64,000 nucleotides of DNA from Anaplasma sp052043535 (GTDB taxonomy: Bacteria; Pseudomonadota; Alphaproteobacteria; Rickettsiales; Anaplasmataceae): assembly GCA_052043535.1 (NCBI GenBank), contig JBQEQW010000012.1, forward strand, positions 48,392 through 112,391, given 5' to 3'. Made by a program: the position numbers and the translations under genes. Below the pieces are notes generated by a model. It made no database searches. It was not told the origin of the DNA and worked only from the letters and a program-made list of their open reading frames with translations. Shown piece after piece: positions 1 to 8,345 of the stretch; positions within the stretch are counted from its first letter, which is position 1, and every line of letters starts with the position of its first letter.

Positions 1-1
1 G

Positions 2-454
2 GTTGGCGTGGTGGACATAGAAGAAGCCATTGCTACAGCTAAGGAAGCAGACTTAGACCTGGTTGAAGTGGTAAGCGAGGGAGAGTTCCCAGTATGCAAG
101 ATATTCAACTATAGCAAGCAGAAATACACCAGGAAGAAATCCGGGGTAGGACCCAGAAAGCAGAAGTCCACCTCCCTCAAGGAGCTGAAGTTCAGACTCA
201 ACATCGAGGATAATGACTACAACATCAAGCTCAACAACCTGAAAGGGTTCATAGAGAAGGGTAATAAAGTGAAAGTGTCAATACGGTTTGTAGGACGCGA
301 GCTCCAATACAAAGAAGTGGGGCTGGGCATCTTGGACCGTCTGGTGACTGACACGGAGGGGGTTGCTAAGCCCGAGTCGTCTCCCAGAATGGACGGCAAT
401 GTGATGAGTATGGTTTTTGGCAGCAAGGGCGGAGGTTCTTCTTCCCTGCAATAG
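2..454 (+). CDS. infC: Translation initiation factor IF-3, 3' part (5' end outside window)
   Basis: IF-3 binds the 30S subunit, prevents premature 50S joining and checks the start codon and initiator tRNA. The reading frame is open to the left edge, so the true start lies outside; about 150 of the usual 170-180 residues are visible. Family features include DLDLVEV and PVCKI in the N-terminal domain, the basic linker, LKELKFR at the domain junction, and a C-terminal domain with KVSIRFVGREL. The GTG at position 8 is internal, since V-G precedes it in frame and conserved N-domain sequence would otherwise be lost. The gene ends in a short Ser/Gly-rich tail. No rpmI-rplT pair follows, unlike many bacteria. 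Confidence 0.95.
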   Translation, partial: VGVVDIEEAIATAKEADLDLVEVVSEGEFPVCKIFNYSKQKYTRKKSGVGPRKQKSTSLKELKFRLNIEDNDYNIKLNNLKGFIEKGNKVKVSIRFVGRELQYKEVGLGILDRLVTDTEGVAKPESSPRMDGNVMSMVFGSKGGGSSSLQ

Positions 455-928
455 CGCTTTTTCCACCATGTAGAAGTGTTGAGATTCTCCGGTTATCGTG
501 TCCCCGCTTGGAGTTCGCACTCGGCTGCAGCGTTGCTTCCTGCACGGCCTTTTCCAGAGACTTTGCCTGCGGGCGCGCGCCCTCTCACTACCTCCTTCCC
601 CGCAGCATATAAAAGGCCTCGCCTAAAATTGTGCAGGTTTATCCACTAGTTGTCCGGTTTTATGTTGTCTCGCTCGTGCTCACGTCAACCCAACGAATTA
701 GTATCTACCACTGCGCTAGCAGAGCTTTTACGCATAGGGATACCTCCCTTGTTTTCTACCGTACCAATTTACACCCACGCTGGGATTGTTGCCTAGCGCC
801 CCCCAGCTACTCTAGAAGTTGCTCCCGTTGCCGCTTGCTGACCCACATAGCAGGGCAATTTCGAGTTCCCCATTGGCCTTTTATGTGACAGTTAGCGGCC
901 CCTGCGCAGCCAACTTCTATATGCCTCT
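455..928. other. Intergenic region between infC and tsaE
   Basis: This 474-bp stretch lies between the rightward infC and the leftward tsaE, so both genes end into it. An 85-codon rightward frame (631-888) has no family resemblance, no good ribosome-binding site and an odd Cys/Arg/Ser-rich composition, so I do not call it. No tRNA, terminator hairpin or known RNA was recognised. Confidence 0.6.
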
Positions 929-1417
929 TCATTTCTCTGCAGCGGCGTAGCCCACACCTTTTTGAGCCTGTAGTTGCTGTTTATTCCAAACGATGGTTAG
1001 ATCCCGCGTATTGCCCCCGTCAACGGCGTGAGTGATCCCAAGTTTGACATCAAACTTCATGGTATCCGCAAGCACTTCTGGCCACTCTACCAGCACCAAA
1101 TTCCCCACCAAGACATCAAATATGCCAACCTCCAGCGCCTCCCCAACAGAAGAGACGCGATACAGGTCAACGTGGTACAGGAGAAACCCCGAGCATTCGT
1201 ACTCATGAATGATGCTAAAGGTCGGGCTGCCGAGAAAGTCAGCACCGGAGAGGGCAGAAATCACCTCCTTACAGAACGCGGTCTTCCCAGCACCTAGGTC
1301 ACCGCTTACGGAGACCACCATGTCCCTGCCAAGCGCGCGAGAGAAGGCGCGAGCCACCCCACCCAACGCACCCAAGCCCAGGCCACGGTAGCGCTGCTCC
1401 CACTTCCACCCCATCAT
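929..1417 (-). CDS. tsaE: tRNA N6-threonylcarbamoyladenosine biosynthesis ATPase TsaE
   Basis: TsaE is the P-loop ATPase that works with TsaB and TsaD to make t6A37 in ANN-decoding tRNAs. Visible motifs are Walker A GDLGAGKT (near residue 40), SPTF (near 66), HVDLYR (near 84) and the EWPE strand (near 113), all typical of the YjeE/TsaE family, and the length of about 160 residues is normal. The open frame extends two codons further to a TTG, but two ATG codons follow at once, so I place the start at 1417. It lies about 20 bp downstream of the BI-1 family gene on the same strand, so the two are probably cotranscribed. Confidence 0.93.
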   Translation of the reverse strand: MMGWKWEQRYRGLGLGALGGVARAFSRALGRDMVVSVSGDLGAGKTAFCKEVISALSGADFLGSPTFSIIHEYECSGFLLYHVDLYRVSSVGEALEVGIFDVLVGNLVLVEWPEVLADTMKFDVKLGITHAVDGGNTRDLTIVWNKQQLQAQKGVGYAAAEK

Positions 1418-1438
1418 GCGCAAACGTCAGGGATGGAA

Positions 1439-2140
1439 CTACCTGCGGTCGCCCATCAGGTGCAAGAGACTCAGGAAAATGTTGATGTAGTTAAAGTAGA
1501 GGCTAGTAGCCCCCATGACGGCCATCTTGCTGGAAGTCACCTCAGAACCATCGCTAAAGCGGTAGTACATGTCCTTTATCCTCTGCGCATCAAAGGCGGT
1601 CATAGCGGTAAACACCACTACAGCAATTAGAGACGTAGCGAAATGCAGCGCCCCGCTCCGCATGAATAAGTTCACGATCGAAGCAAGGAGAAGACCAATT
1701 ACCCCCATGAACAGGAATGTTCCAAACCTGGACAGATCCCTTTTCGTAACATTACCGTACAGGGCCATGACTCCAAACATAGCGGAGGATATGAAGAACA
1801 CCCTTGCTATGCTATGCGCAGTGTACACCATGAACACATACGACAAAGAAAGCCCCATCAGGGCGGCAAATCCAAAAAACACGCATACGACTGCCTGCAC
1901 ACTCATGCGATGGAGCCTAGCAGACATGAAGAACACCACAACAACTGGTGCCAGGGAGACAATCCAGTGCAGGGGAGTCCCGTACAAGGCGTTCATCAAC
2001 CCAGGGGACAAGGAAGTAATCAGAGCGACAACACCCGTGATTCCCAGGGCCGCAGCCATGTAGTTATATACTTTTACCAAGTAGTTCCTCAGCCCCGTGC
2101 AATAGTAGGCGCTTTGAAATTGGGCACTGTAATCGTTCAT
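1439..2140 (-). CDS. Bax inhibitor-1 (YccA/TMBIM) family membrane protein
   Basis: A 233-residue, very hydrophobic protein with about seven predicted transmembrane helices and the acidic C-terminal region of BI-1/YccA proteins. Bacterial members are inner-membrane proteins linked to calcium leak or to modulation of FtsH; eukaryotic members suppress cell death. Sequence hallmarks are the N-terminal RNYLVKVYNYMA segment, AFDAQRIKDMYY near residue 185 and the C-terminal helix YFNYINIFLSLLHLMG. It precedes tsaE in a probable two-gene operon. A direct role in host apoptosis would be speculation; the conserved family assignment is secure. Confidence 0.9.
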   Translation of the reverse strand: MNDYSAQFQSAYYCTGLRNYLVKVYNYMAAALGITGVVALITSLSPGLMNALYGTPLHWIVSLAPVVVVFFMSARLHRMSVQAVVCVFFGFAALMGLSLSYVFMVYTAHSIARVFFISSAMFGVMALYGNVTKRDLSRFGTFLFMGVIGLLLASIVNLFMRSGALHFATSLIAVVVFTAMTAFDAQRIKDMYYRFSDGSEVTSSKMAVMGATSLYFNYINIFLSLLHLMGDRR

Positions 2141-2355
2141 AAACTACAACCTTCTCCTTCCACAACAAAAGTCCAACATGCTAGCACATAACTGGAGCTA
2201 TATCAACCAAAATAAGGCGAGCAGCGCCCCTTAAGTACCCCACTACCGTTTACATTCTAGTAACTTGCAGACCTCTCGGTAACACCCTGTCAGCCATGCA
2301 CAAGTCCGCAACACCTACACACTGCACGCAAAGGCCGTGACATTCCGCAAGCTGA

Positions 2356-3366
2356 CTAGAGATACTCGTCGATTAGAAGTTTTGTAATCTGCACCAGATT
2401 CAGGGCTGCCCCCTTTCTGAGGTTATCCGACACAACCCACATGCTCAACCCATGGGGCACAGTCTTGTCCTCCCGGATTCTCGAAACATAAACCCCGTCA
2501 TCGTCAACACAGTCCACGGGAGTGGCGTACATCATGTCGCTGTGATGATCAATCACAAAAACCCCGGGGGCCTCTCTTAGCACGTCGCATGCCTCTTCCC
2601 TGGAGATACTGTTATGGAATTCCACATGCAGGGCCTGCGAATGACACACGAACACAGGGACCCGGACACAGGTCGCAACAACCTCTACGCCGTCATCCAT
2701 GATTTTTTTAGTCTCAGCCGACATCTTCAACTCCTCATCAGTTGACCCACAGCTCATTAGCTCTCCAACCTGTGGAATACAGTTGAAGGATATCTGCTTC
2801 GGGAACTCACTCGATTTTACCTTCATGTCCATGAACATAGACTTTGTCTGAGAGTAAAGCTCCGACATCGCCTCCTTGCCCACGCCAGAGACCGATTGGT
2901 ATGTAGAAGCAACGATCCTCTTGATCTTGGCCATTTTGTGTAAAGGGTTAAGCGCCACCAGCATCTGCGTCGTGGAACAGTTGGGACTGGCTACTACGTT
3001 CCTGCGCGTGTACGCGGCTAAGGCGTCCCTATTTACCTCTGGAACCACCAAAGGTACATCTTCCTCCATGCGAAAGAAAGAGGAACCGTCTATAACGACA
3101 CAACCGCACTCCACTGCTTCAGGGACGTACCTGGCCGACACCTCGCTGCCCGCAGCAAAAATTGCGACCGGAGTATCACGAAAATCGTACCCACCGAGGT
3201 GGGCGCACCGCACCTCCTCTTCCTCCCCATAACTAAGGCGTTTACCCACAGAGTCAGCAGAGGCAAGCGCGACCACATCTCGAACCGGGAAGCCAACTTC
3301 ACTCAAGACCTTGAGCACCAACCGGCCTACACTCCCGGTAGCCCCAACTACAACTATCGGACCCAT
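2356..3366 (-). CDS. asd: Aspartate-semialdehyde dehydrogenase
   Basis: Asd reduces beta-aspartyl phosphate with NADPH to aspartate semialdehyde, the branch point toward diaminopimelate/lysine and threonine/methionine. The 336-residue protein has an N-terminal Rossmann motif (GATGSVG, residues 8-14), the catalytic cysteine in SPNCSTTQM (Cys130) and the later substrate-binding segments RVPVF and HSQALHVEF. Length and motifs are complete. It starts 2 bp after the stop of ybaB and is the last gene of the leftward gap-dnaX-ybaB-asd run. With dapD, dapE and dapF also in this window, it supports a working meso-DAP route. Confidence 0.96.
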   Translation of the reverse strand: MGPIVVVGATGSVGRLVLKVLSEVGFPVRDVVALASADSVGKRLSYGEEEEVRCAHLGGYDFRDTPVAIFAAGSEVSARYVPEAVECGCVVIDGSSFFRMEEDVPLVVPEVNRDALAAYTRRNVVASPNCSTTQMLVALNPLHKMAKIKRIVASTYQSVSGVGKEAMSELYSQTKSMFMDMKVKSSEFPKQISFNCIPQVGELMSCGSTDEELKMSAETKKIMDDGVEVVATCVRVPVFVCHSQALHVEFHNSISREEACDVLREAPGVFVIDHHSDMMYATPVDCVDDDGVYVSRIREDKTVPHGLSMWVVSDNLRKGAALNLVQITKLLIDEYL

Positions 3367-3368
3367 AC

Positions 3369-3677
3369 CTAGAAGTAGCAGGACATCAGCGAGCTTATAG
3401 AACCCTTGCTGTGCTCCGCGGACTTCCTGAACGCATCGTCAAACGCAGCCTTAATCAGGTCTTCCACCATGAAAGCCTTGCCCCCCAGAAGGGATGGATC
3501 AACCTTAACTTCCAGGACCCTATATTCCACAAAGTTCGAGAGTAGTATCTTCACAGAAACCCTACCACCGAGCGACTGACCGTCAAACAACTTAGGCTCC
3601 TGGTGTACACAGAACTCCGAAAGCTTCTTCCTAACAGCACTCTGCAAATCTAGAAACTTCTGTTCGTCAAAGGACAT
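3369..3677 (-). CDS. YbaB/EbfC family nucleoid-associated protein
   Basis: A 102-residue protein of the YbaB/EbfC type, small dimeric DNA-binding proteins. Visible traits are the central strand pattern (VSVKILLSNFVEYRVLEVKVDPSLL), the acidic helix after it (VEDLIKAAFDDAFRKS) and, most tellingly, the position directly downstream of dnaX, which is the classic location of this gene. Similarity is weaker than for most neighbours and the usual Gly/Met-rich N-terminal segment is reduced. The gap is 5 bp to dnaX and 2 bp to asd, so it is surely cotranscribed. Confidence 0.82.
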   Translation of the reverse strand: MSFDEQKFLDLQSAVRKKLSEFCVHQEPKLFDGQSLGGRVSVKILLSNFVEYRVLEVKVDPSLLGGKAFMVEDLIKAAFDDAFRKSAEHSKGSISSLMSCYF

Positions 3678-3682
3678 AAAAA

Positions 3683-5218
3683 CTACTCGCTAGATACTAA
3701 ACCACAAAAGCCCACAACCGAGGCGCCTTCAAAATCTCGCATCACGCTCATGACGGTCTCATCCTCCTCGGGATTGTACACCCTATCAGAGCCATTTACA
3801 CCATTTTTTTTCTCATTCACTTCGTATAGATCCCCGTCCGCTACCTTTGGAGCCTCGGTAGGCTTGTTTGCCTCAACTCGAGGCGGCACCAGGCCATCTC
3901 CTCTCACTTCTGGACAAAATTTTTGGGGTAAACCTGCAGCATCCACTTCTCCTTCAACTTTTTTTTTAGACGTAACGGAAGGCACTTTGTCCGACTCACT
4001 AGCAAGCAAAAGCCCAGCTATTTTTTGGGGAGAAGGAAGCCCGCTCAGGTAGCACAGTCTGATCACTACCATTTCTCCGGCCTGTTGCGTATCTTCAGCA
4101 TTCTTCACTTCCTGTATTCCATTGGCTAGCACCTGCCAGACACGAGAGAGGAAAGAAGTAGAATCCGCCCTGGAAGCCGACAATATCTTATCTCCAAAGT
4201 TGGGTTTATGCTCCTTGCTTACAGATGCGACGCACAACTCGTACACGATTGACTGGATCCCCTCCAGCACAGATATTGGCAGACTTTGTGCACACAACTT
4301 CCTAAAAACCTGCACTGCCTCTGAAGCCTCAGCCTCCAGGATGCACCTGGTCACGTTCTCTATCAGATCTTTATCAACGCACCCCAATAGAACTCGAACA
4401 CCCTCAACGCGGATGTTATTTTTCGTGTAGATGAAGGACTGTTCGAGCAAGAAGAGCGCACTCCGCACGGATCCTGAGGAGTTTTCCGCTATCAACCTTA
4501 ACCCGTCTCTATCATAGGTCATACCCTCTTTCTCGGCGATCCTTACCAGATGCTCGAACAGCTGGTTAACGGACAGCCGCAACAGGTCCAACCTCTGGCA
4601 TCGGGAAGCCACAGTCACCGGCACTTTCCTAGCTTCGGTGGTGGCCATGATAAACCTAACATGCTGCGCGGGGTCTTCTAGCGTCTTCAAAAGCGCATTG
4701 AAGGCGCTTATTGATAGCATGTGTACCTCGTCTATTATGTAGACCTTGAACCTGGAAGACGTGGGCAGGTAACGTGAATTTTCCAGCAAGCTTCTGATAT
4801 CGTCCACGCCTGTATTGCTGGCCGCGTCTATCTCTATCACATCCGGGCTGGCAGAGCCTCTGATGGCAATACAGCTACTACAGGTTCCACACGGATCCTG
4901 CACTGGACCGTTCTGACAGTTAAGGCACAGCGCGACGATCCTGGCGCACGTAGTCTTCCCAACCCCACTCGCACCGACCATCAACAAGGGGGAACTCAAA
5001 GACCCAACCGCGAAGGAGTTCTTTAAAATCCTCACCAAAACGTCCTGGCCAACCAAGTCATCAAAGCAACGCGGCCTGTACTTAAGCGCCAAATTCACTG
5101 CTGCACTCAGAATGTTCGCGGGAGGCACAACCCGGAAAGACAACGTTACGGCTGCTTTATCTCTAACCTGACCGACTTCACGTGCAGCCCGCTCGCACCA
5201 CCCTGGCCACTCTATCAT
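3683..5218 (-). CDS. dnaX: DNA polymerase III subunit gamma/tau
   Basis: DnaX is the AAA+ clamp-loader subunit of the replicative polymerase. Motifs include KYRPRCFDDLVGQ, Walker A GASGVGKTT (residues 82-90), a four-cysteine zinc module (Cys98, 110, 113 and 116 with Cys101 nearby), IIDEVHML and the sensor segments. The C-terminal 130 residues are low-complexity and acidic. The ATG at 5218 gives about 40 residues before the conserved start; an in-frame GTG at 5098 (41st codon) matches the usual family start better, so the N-terminus is uncertain. Within the C-terminal third are an A9 and an A8 run (see separate entries), suggesting a shorter gamma product. Confidence 0.95.
   Translation of the reverse strand: MIEWPGWCERAAREVGQVRDKAAVTLSFRVVPPANILSAAVNLALKYRPRCFDDLVGQDVLVRILKNSFAVGSLSSPLLMVGASGVGKTTCARIVALCLNCQNGPVQDPCGTCSSCIAIRGSASPDVIEIDAASNTGVDDIRSLLENSRYLPTSSRFKVYIIDEVHMLSISAFNALLKTLEDPAQHVRFIMATTEARKVPVTVASRCQRLDLLRLSVNQLFEHLVRIAEKEGMTYDRDGLRLIAENSSGSVRSALFLLEQSFIYTKNNIRVEGVRVLLGCVDKDLIENVTRCILEAEASEAVQVFRKLCAQSLPISVLEGIQSIVYELCVASVSKEHKPNFGDKILSASRADSTSFLSRVWQVLANGIQEVKNAEDTQQAGEMVVIRLCYLSGLPSPQKIAGLLLASESDKVPSVTSKKKVEGEVDAAGLPQKFCPEVRGDGLVPPRVEANKPTEAPKVADGDLYEVNEKKNGVNGSDRVYNPEEDETVMSVMRDFEGASVVGFCGLVSSE
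3959..3967 (-). other. A9 slippery run in dnaX, candidate gamma/tau recoding site
   Basis: On the coding strand dnaX reads TCT AAA AAA AAA GTT GAA here (codons 418-420 from the ATG at 5218). A -1 shift, or one extra A added by RNA polymerase, gives AGT then TGA at once, producing a protein of about 421 residues ending in Ser. Nine A residues is the same run length as in the Thermus thermophilus dnaX slippage site, and the position relative to the ATPase core resembles gamma of E. coli. The sequence is observed; recoding is inferred. Confidence 0.55.
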
Positions 5219-5276
5219 AGTTGCTTTAAAAACTCAATTAGATTCAGATTTACGCCACCAGCACCGATACCGTGAA

Positions 5277-6281
5277 TTACACAAACCGAGATAGTTCCCT
5301 AGCAACGTCCACCATCCTCCAGGCAAAAGCCCACTCGTTGTCATACCAAGCCAGTACCCTAGAGACATTGCTGCCGTTTGTGTATGTCTCAAGCAAGTCA
5401 AAAACCGCACTATAGCTAGTATGATTAAAATCTGACGATACAAGAGGCTCGTTGGATGCCAAGAGCACTCCAGGTCGTGAGGCAGCTGCCTCGGACAAAG
5501 CGTAGTTGATGCGCCTTTTATCGGCATTAGTAGAGGTCACAAAAACGCAGTCGACTACTGAAACGTTGGGAGTGGGCACCCTGATGGAGGAGGCGGCAAG
5601 TTTCCCCGCAAGGTGCGGAAAGAGTTTCTCTAGAGCCTTTGAAGCCCCAGTGGTTGTTGGAATCATAGACATTCCGCACGCTCTTGCCCTTCTGAGGTCT
5701 TTGTGACTCCCGTCAACATGGTTTTGATCGTTAGTATACGCATGTACGGTGGTTATAAACCCGCCTTCTATGCCGAACTTTCCGTCTATAACCCTCACAG
5801 CATGCGCGGCACAGTTTGTGGTACATGATCCCACGGACACCACATTATGCTCGCCGGTGACCTCCGCCTCGTTAATCCCGAATATCACCTGCAGATCGGC
5901 ATCAGAAACCGGGGCCGAAACCACCACCTTTTTCACAGTATCTCCAAGATGCTGAGCAGATAATTCTCGGCTGTTAAACTTTCCAGTGCATTCAAATACT
6001 ATATCCACACCCGCATCCCCCCAGGGAATGTTTTCGGGCAGCAACTCCCTAAAAAACTGAACGGTCCTGCCTCTGACAACTAACCCATCGTCACCCCGTG
6101 CACTAATTTCACCTACAAAATTACCGTGCACTGAGTCATGCTTGAGTAGATGACAGTGAACGCCAATATCAGACGACCCGTTAACCGCAATTAACTCCAC
6201 TGGCAACCATGAATTTTCACACAATATGCGAAATAGGCACCTACCCACTCTACCCAGTCCGTTTATCCCCACCTTGACCAC
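5277..6281 (-). CDS. gap: Glyceraldehyde-3-phosphate dehydrogenase, type I
   Basis: This enzyme interconverts glyceraldehyde-3-phosphate and 1,3-bisphosphoglycerate with NAD(P). The 334-residue protein has the N-terminal dinucleotide motif INGLGRVGR (residues 7-15), the catalytic Cys153 in GSCTTNCAAH and the YDNEWAFAWRM ending of the family. In Anaplasmataceae, which lack a full glycolysis from sugars, it is thought to work mainly in the gluconeogenic direction; pgk at 38.8 kb would be the adjoining step. It stands upstream of dnaX with a 58-bp gap and may begin the leftward transcription unit. Confidence 0.96.
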   Translation of the reverse strand: MVKVGINGLGRVGRCLFRILCENSWLPVELIAVNGSSDIGVHCHLLKHDSVHGNFVGEISARGDDGLVVRGRTVQFFRELLPENIPWGDAGVDIVFECTGKFNSRELSAQHLGDTVKKVVVSAPVSDADLQVIFGINEAEVTGEHNVVSVGSCTTNCAAHAVRVIDGKFGIEGGFITTVHAYTNDQNHVDGSHKDLRRARACGMSMIPTTTGASKALEKLFPHLAGKLAASSIRVPTPNVSVVDCVFVTSTNADKRRINYALSEAAASRPGVLLASNEPLVSSDFNHTSYSAVFDLLETYTNGSNVSRVLAWYDNEWAFAWRMVDVARELSRFV

Positions 6282-6654
6282 AAGATTTACGAAATTTAAA
6301 CACCTTCCACTAATCTGCCATCGTTACCGGGTTCTCGCAATTAATTCGTAACCCAATGCAGTGTGGTCCCGGTGTACGTCCCACTGACTTTACACCAGCC
6401 AATATATCGTGGATAATAGTACGGCATAGTTAAGGTGGGAGCTTGGGTAGGGGTTGTGTGCAGCGCGTCGCTGCTGGTATCGGCCTTGGCCGGGCAATTA
6501 CCGCCACAGGTGGCTTACCGGGACGCCTGCAGGGGTGAGTTTCTAGCATAAAACTCGCCTCTTCGTGGCCCGCGTTTTGGCGGCCGTAGAGGCGAACGTG
6601 TAAAGAAACAAGGAATCGTGCTAGTATTTTCTGTACGCGATCGAGGTTCATGAA
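6282..6654. other. Divergent intergenic region between gap and an orphan membrane gene
   Basis: A 373-bp region from which gap runs left and the membrane gene at 6655 runs right, so it must hold both promoters. The left half is AT-rich, compatible with promoter elements, but I could not fix a convincing -35/-10 pair. The short frames on the minus strand here are poor coding candidates. No RNA gene was recognised. Confidence 0.5.
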
Positions 6655-7611
6655 ATGTCGGTATCTGTTGACATTCACAGAAGGCTGCTGAAAGTCGAGA
6701 AGCTAAACTACGTGAGGCATTGCTGCTCACTGTTCACCCTGAGCGTGTTGTTTGTCATGTTTCTCGTCTTTGCACTGGCTCAGGCTGGCGTGCTTTCCGG
6801 ACTTGGTAGCGCTGCACCCAACTTTTGGATAGCTTTTGAATGTCTGGGGGCATTGCTCTCGCTTACTGGGTTCGCTTTGGCTGCGCTTCTGGTCTTCAAG
6901 GTGGAAGCGGAAAAGCGCAAGATAGCGTCAAGGATTGAGCGCGAATATATTCAAAGGGGCATGCAAAGTGCTCTTGCACGCGAAAGGGTGGACAGGAAGT
7001 CGCTGGACCAGCTTTCTGACTTCATTGAAGGACATGCGTCAAAGCTGGACCTTGTTGCATCTACGCTCTTTGCCATTATGACACTGGTATCTGTAGGGTT
7101 TTTGCTATCTTCCGGAATAAACTTTTCCACAGCCTATACGGTCGGCAGTACGAAGATGGGGGCGACCCACGTTACTGACATAATAGCTAACTCGTTGCAC
7201 CTAATAGCCTCCCTAGGGTTCACAGTGTCTATGGCGATCATGCACAGAAAGGCTCCAAGGCGCACCGAGAACATGGCAAAGCAAGAGAGGCTGATGTTAC
7301 TGCTTCTCTCCGGGAGTTTCTTGCTTTTGGCAGGAAAGGTGGTCGTTACACTGGAATCGGTAGGGACCGTAGAGGGCTCTACTTTGTCTACTGGGGGGAC
7401 ATTCCCTATTGGTTGGTCCATACGTCTGGTTGGGATCGCATTGACCATAGTGGGAGTGTACCTCATCGTTAACGCAACTTCGGAAAAGTGCGCGCAATTC
7501 AAAAAGGTGGTAGAAAGCGGCTATGGGGCAGAGGAGAGATTGGCAACTCTGTCAATCCATGAAGTAAGGTCTTGCTTCGGTTACAGCGAGTGCGGTGCCC
7601 TACCCAGATGA
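6655..7611 (+). CDS. Uncharacterised multi-pass membrane protein
   Basis: I do not recognise a family for this 318-residue protein. It has about six hydrophobic segments in pairs: near residues 24-45 and 59-83, then 126-142 and 170-193, and 207-226 and 250-270. Between the first and second pairs is a charged helix with many Arg/Glu/Lys (about residues 84-120, including ERKRAxx-like stretches) that could be cytoplasmic or coiled-coil. There is no signal-peptide cleavage site and no catalytic motif. It stands alone on the plus strand, divergent from gap. Codon pattern and length make it a real gene; lineage restriction to Anaplasma is a guess. Confidence 0.8.
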   Translation: MSVSVDIHRRLLKVEKLNYVRHCCSLFTLSVLFVMFLVFALAQAGVLSGLGSAAPNFWIAFECLGALLSLTGFALAALLVFKVEAEKRKIASRIEREYIQRGMQSALARERVDRKSLDQLSDFIEGHASKLDLVASTLFAIMTLVSVGFLLSSGINFSTAYTVGSTKMGATHVTDIIANSLHLIASLGFTVSMAIMHRKAPRRTENMAKQERLMLLLLSGSFLLLAGKVVVTLESVGTVEGSTLSTGGTFPIGWSIRLVGIALTIVGVYLIVNATSEKCAQFKKVVESGYGAEERLATLSIHEVRSCFGYSECGALPR

Positions 7612-7967
7612 AAGAAAGGCGTGGGGTAGTTATGAATTGCGTTGTTCTCATGGCCGGCTGTGGCCATATGGGTGGTTCCTAGATACGCAAGTCCGTGCTT
7701 GTTTTTGGTAGAGCTGGATGGGCTGGGAGTTGAATGCAAGTGTTGCGCACAGATCTCTCACATCAAGCTATGGTGGGTCATATGTCGCGAACATTGGGGA
7801 AGTAGAGGCGTCCAAGTTTAATGTGCTGTGGTAATCCCCGGCAGGTTTGGCGTAGCCAAGAACTTTTCTAACCTATCTTGCATCTTGCAAAAAGAACGTC
7901 CCATAACCGTCGTGGGAGGAGTGAAAGCGCTTATCCAGGCTTTTCCACAAGGAGGAAAGGGTCATCG
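7612..7967. other. Intergenic region upstream of a doubtful ORF
   Basis: This 356-bp stretch follows the orphan membrane gene and carries no coding frame I can defend. It includes an AAGGAGG sequence at about 7949-7955 that could serve the doubtful frame starting at 7968. No tRNA or clear terminator was found. Confidence 0.5.
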
Positions 7968-8345
7968 GTGAGGTATGTTATAGCTCCGGCTCTCAGTGAG
8001 ATGTCAAAAGTCAAAGTTACTCTAGGAAAGGGCTCTCTGTGGGCAATGAAATACTTTCCAGGCGCGGAGGAGAGCACGAAGCGTGTCCTACTGAGAGGAC
8101 TGTGTTGTGTAGATAAGCCAAACATGGTGCGCACGTGCCCGGAGTACATGCGCAACAACAAAAAACTGCATAAGGTGCATCTTGGCATACGCAAAATGGC
8201 CGAAAGCATGGCGCAGCTTTTCAGGGGAAAAGATAGACGTCCTCAAGGGTGGGTCCTAAGTAGCCACGAGAGGTATTCTGCGTTCCAGCGTCCGTATTCT
8301 GGAGAGTGCCATCAACATGCCGAGCATTATGCTTGTGGACACTAG
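7968..8345 (+). CDS. Doubtful ORF, 125 codons, overlapping the 3' end of ftsW
   Basis: A rightward frame begins with GTG at 7968, 12 nt after an AAGGAGG-like ribosome-binding sequence, and could encode about 125 residues. The first 90 residues are basic with plausible composition (for example APALSEMSKVKVTLGKG), while the last 30 run antisense to ftsW and look like shadow sequence. A competing 92-codon frame occupies the opposite strand. No family is recognised. It may be a small Anaplasma-specific gene or a degraded remnant. Confidence 0.25.
   Translation: MRYVIAPALSEMSKVKVTLGKGSLWAMKYFPGAEESTKRVLLRGLCCVDKPNMVRTCPEYMRNNKKLHKVHLGIRKMAESMAQLFRGKDRRPQGWVLSSHERYSAFQRPYSGECHQHAEHYACGH

Noticed and set aside
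631..888. 85-codon frame in the infC-tsaE gap
   Set aside because: No ribosome-binding site, odd Cys/Arg/Ser composition and no family resemblance.
1569..2063. 164-codon plus-strand frame
   Set aside because: It is antisense to the BI-1 family gene, which has the membrane protein composition and family motifs.
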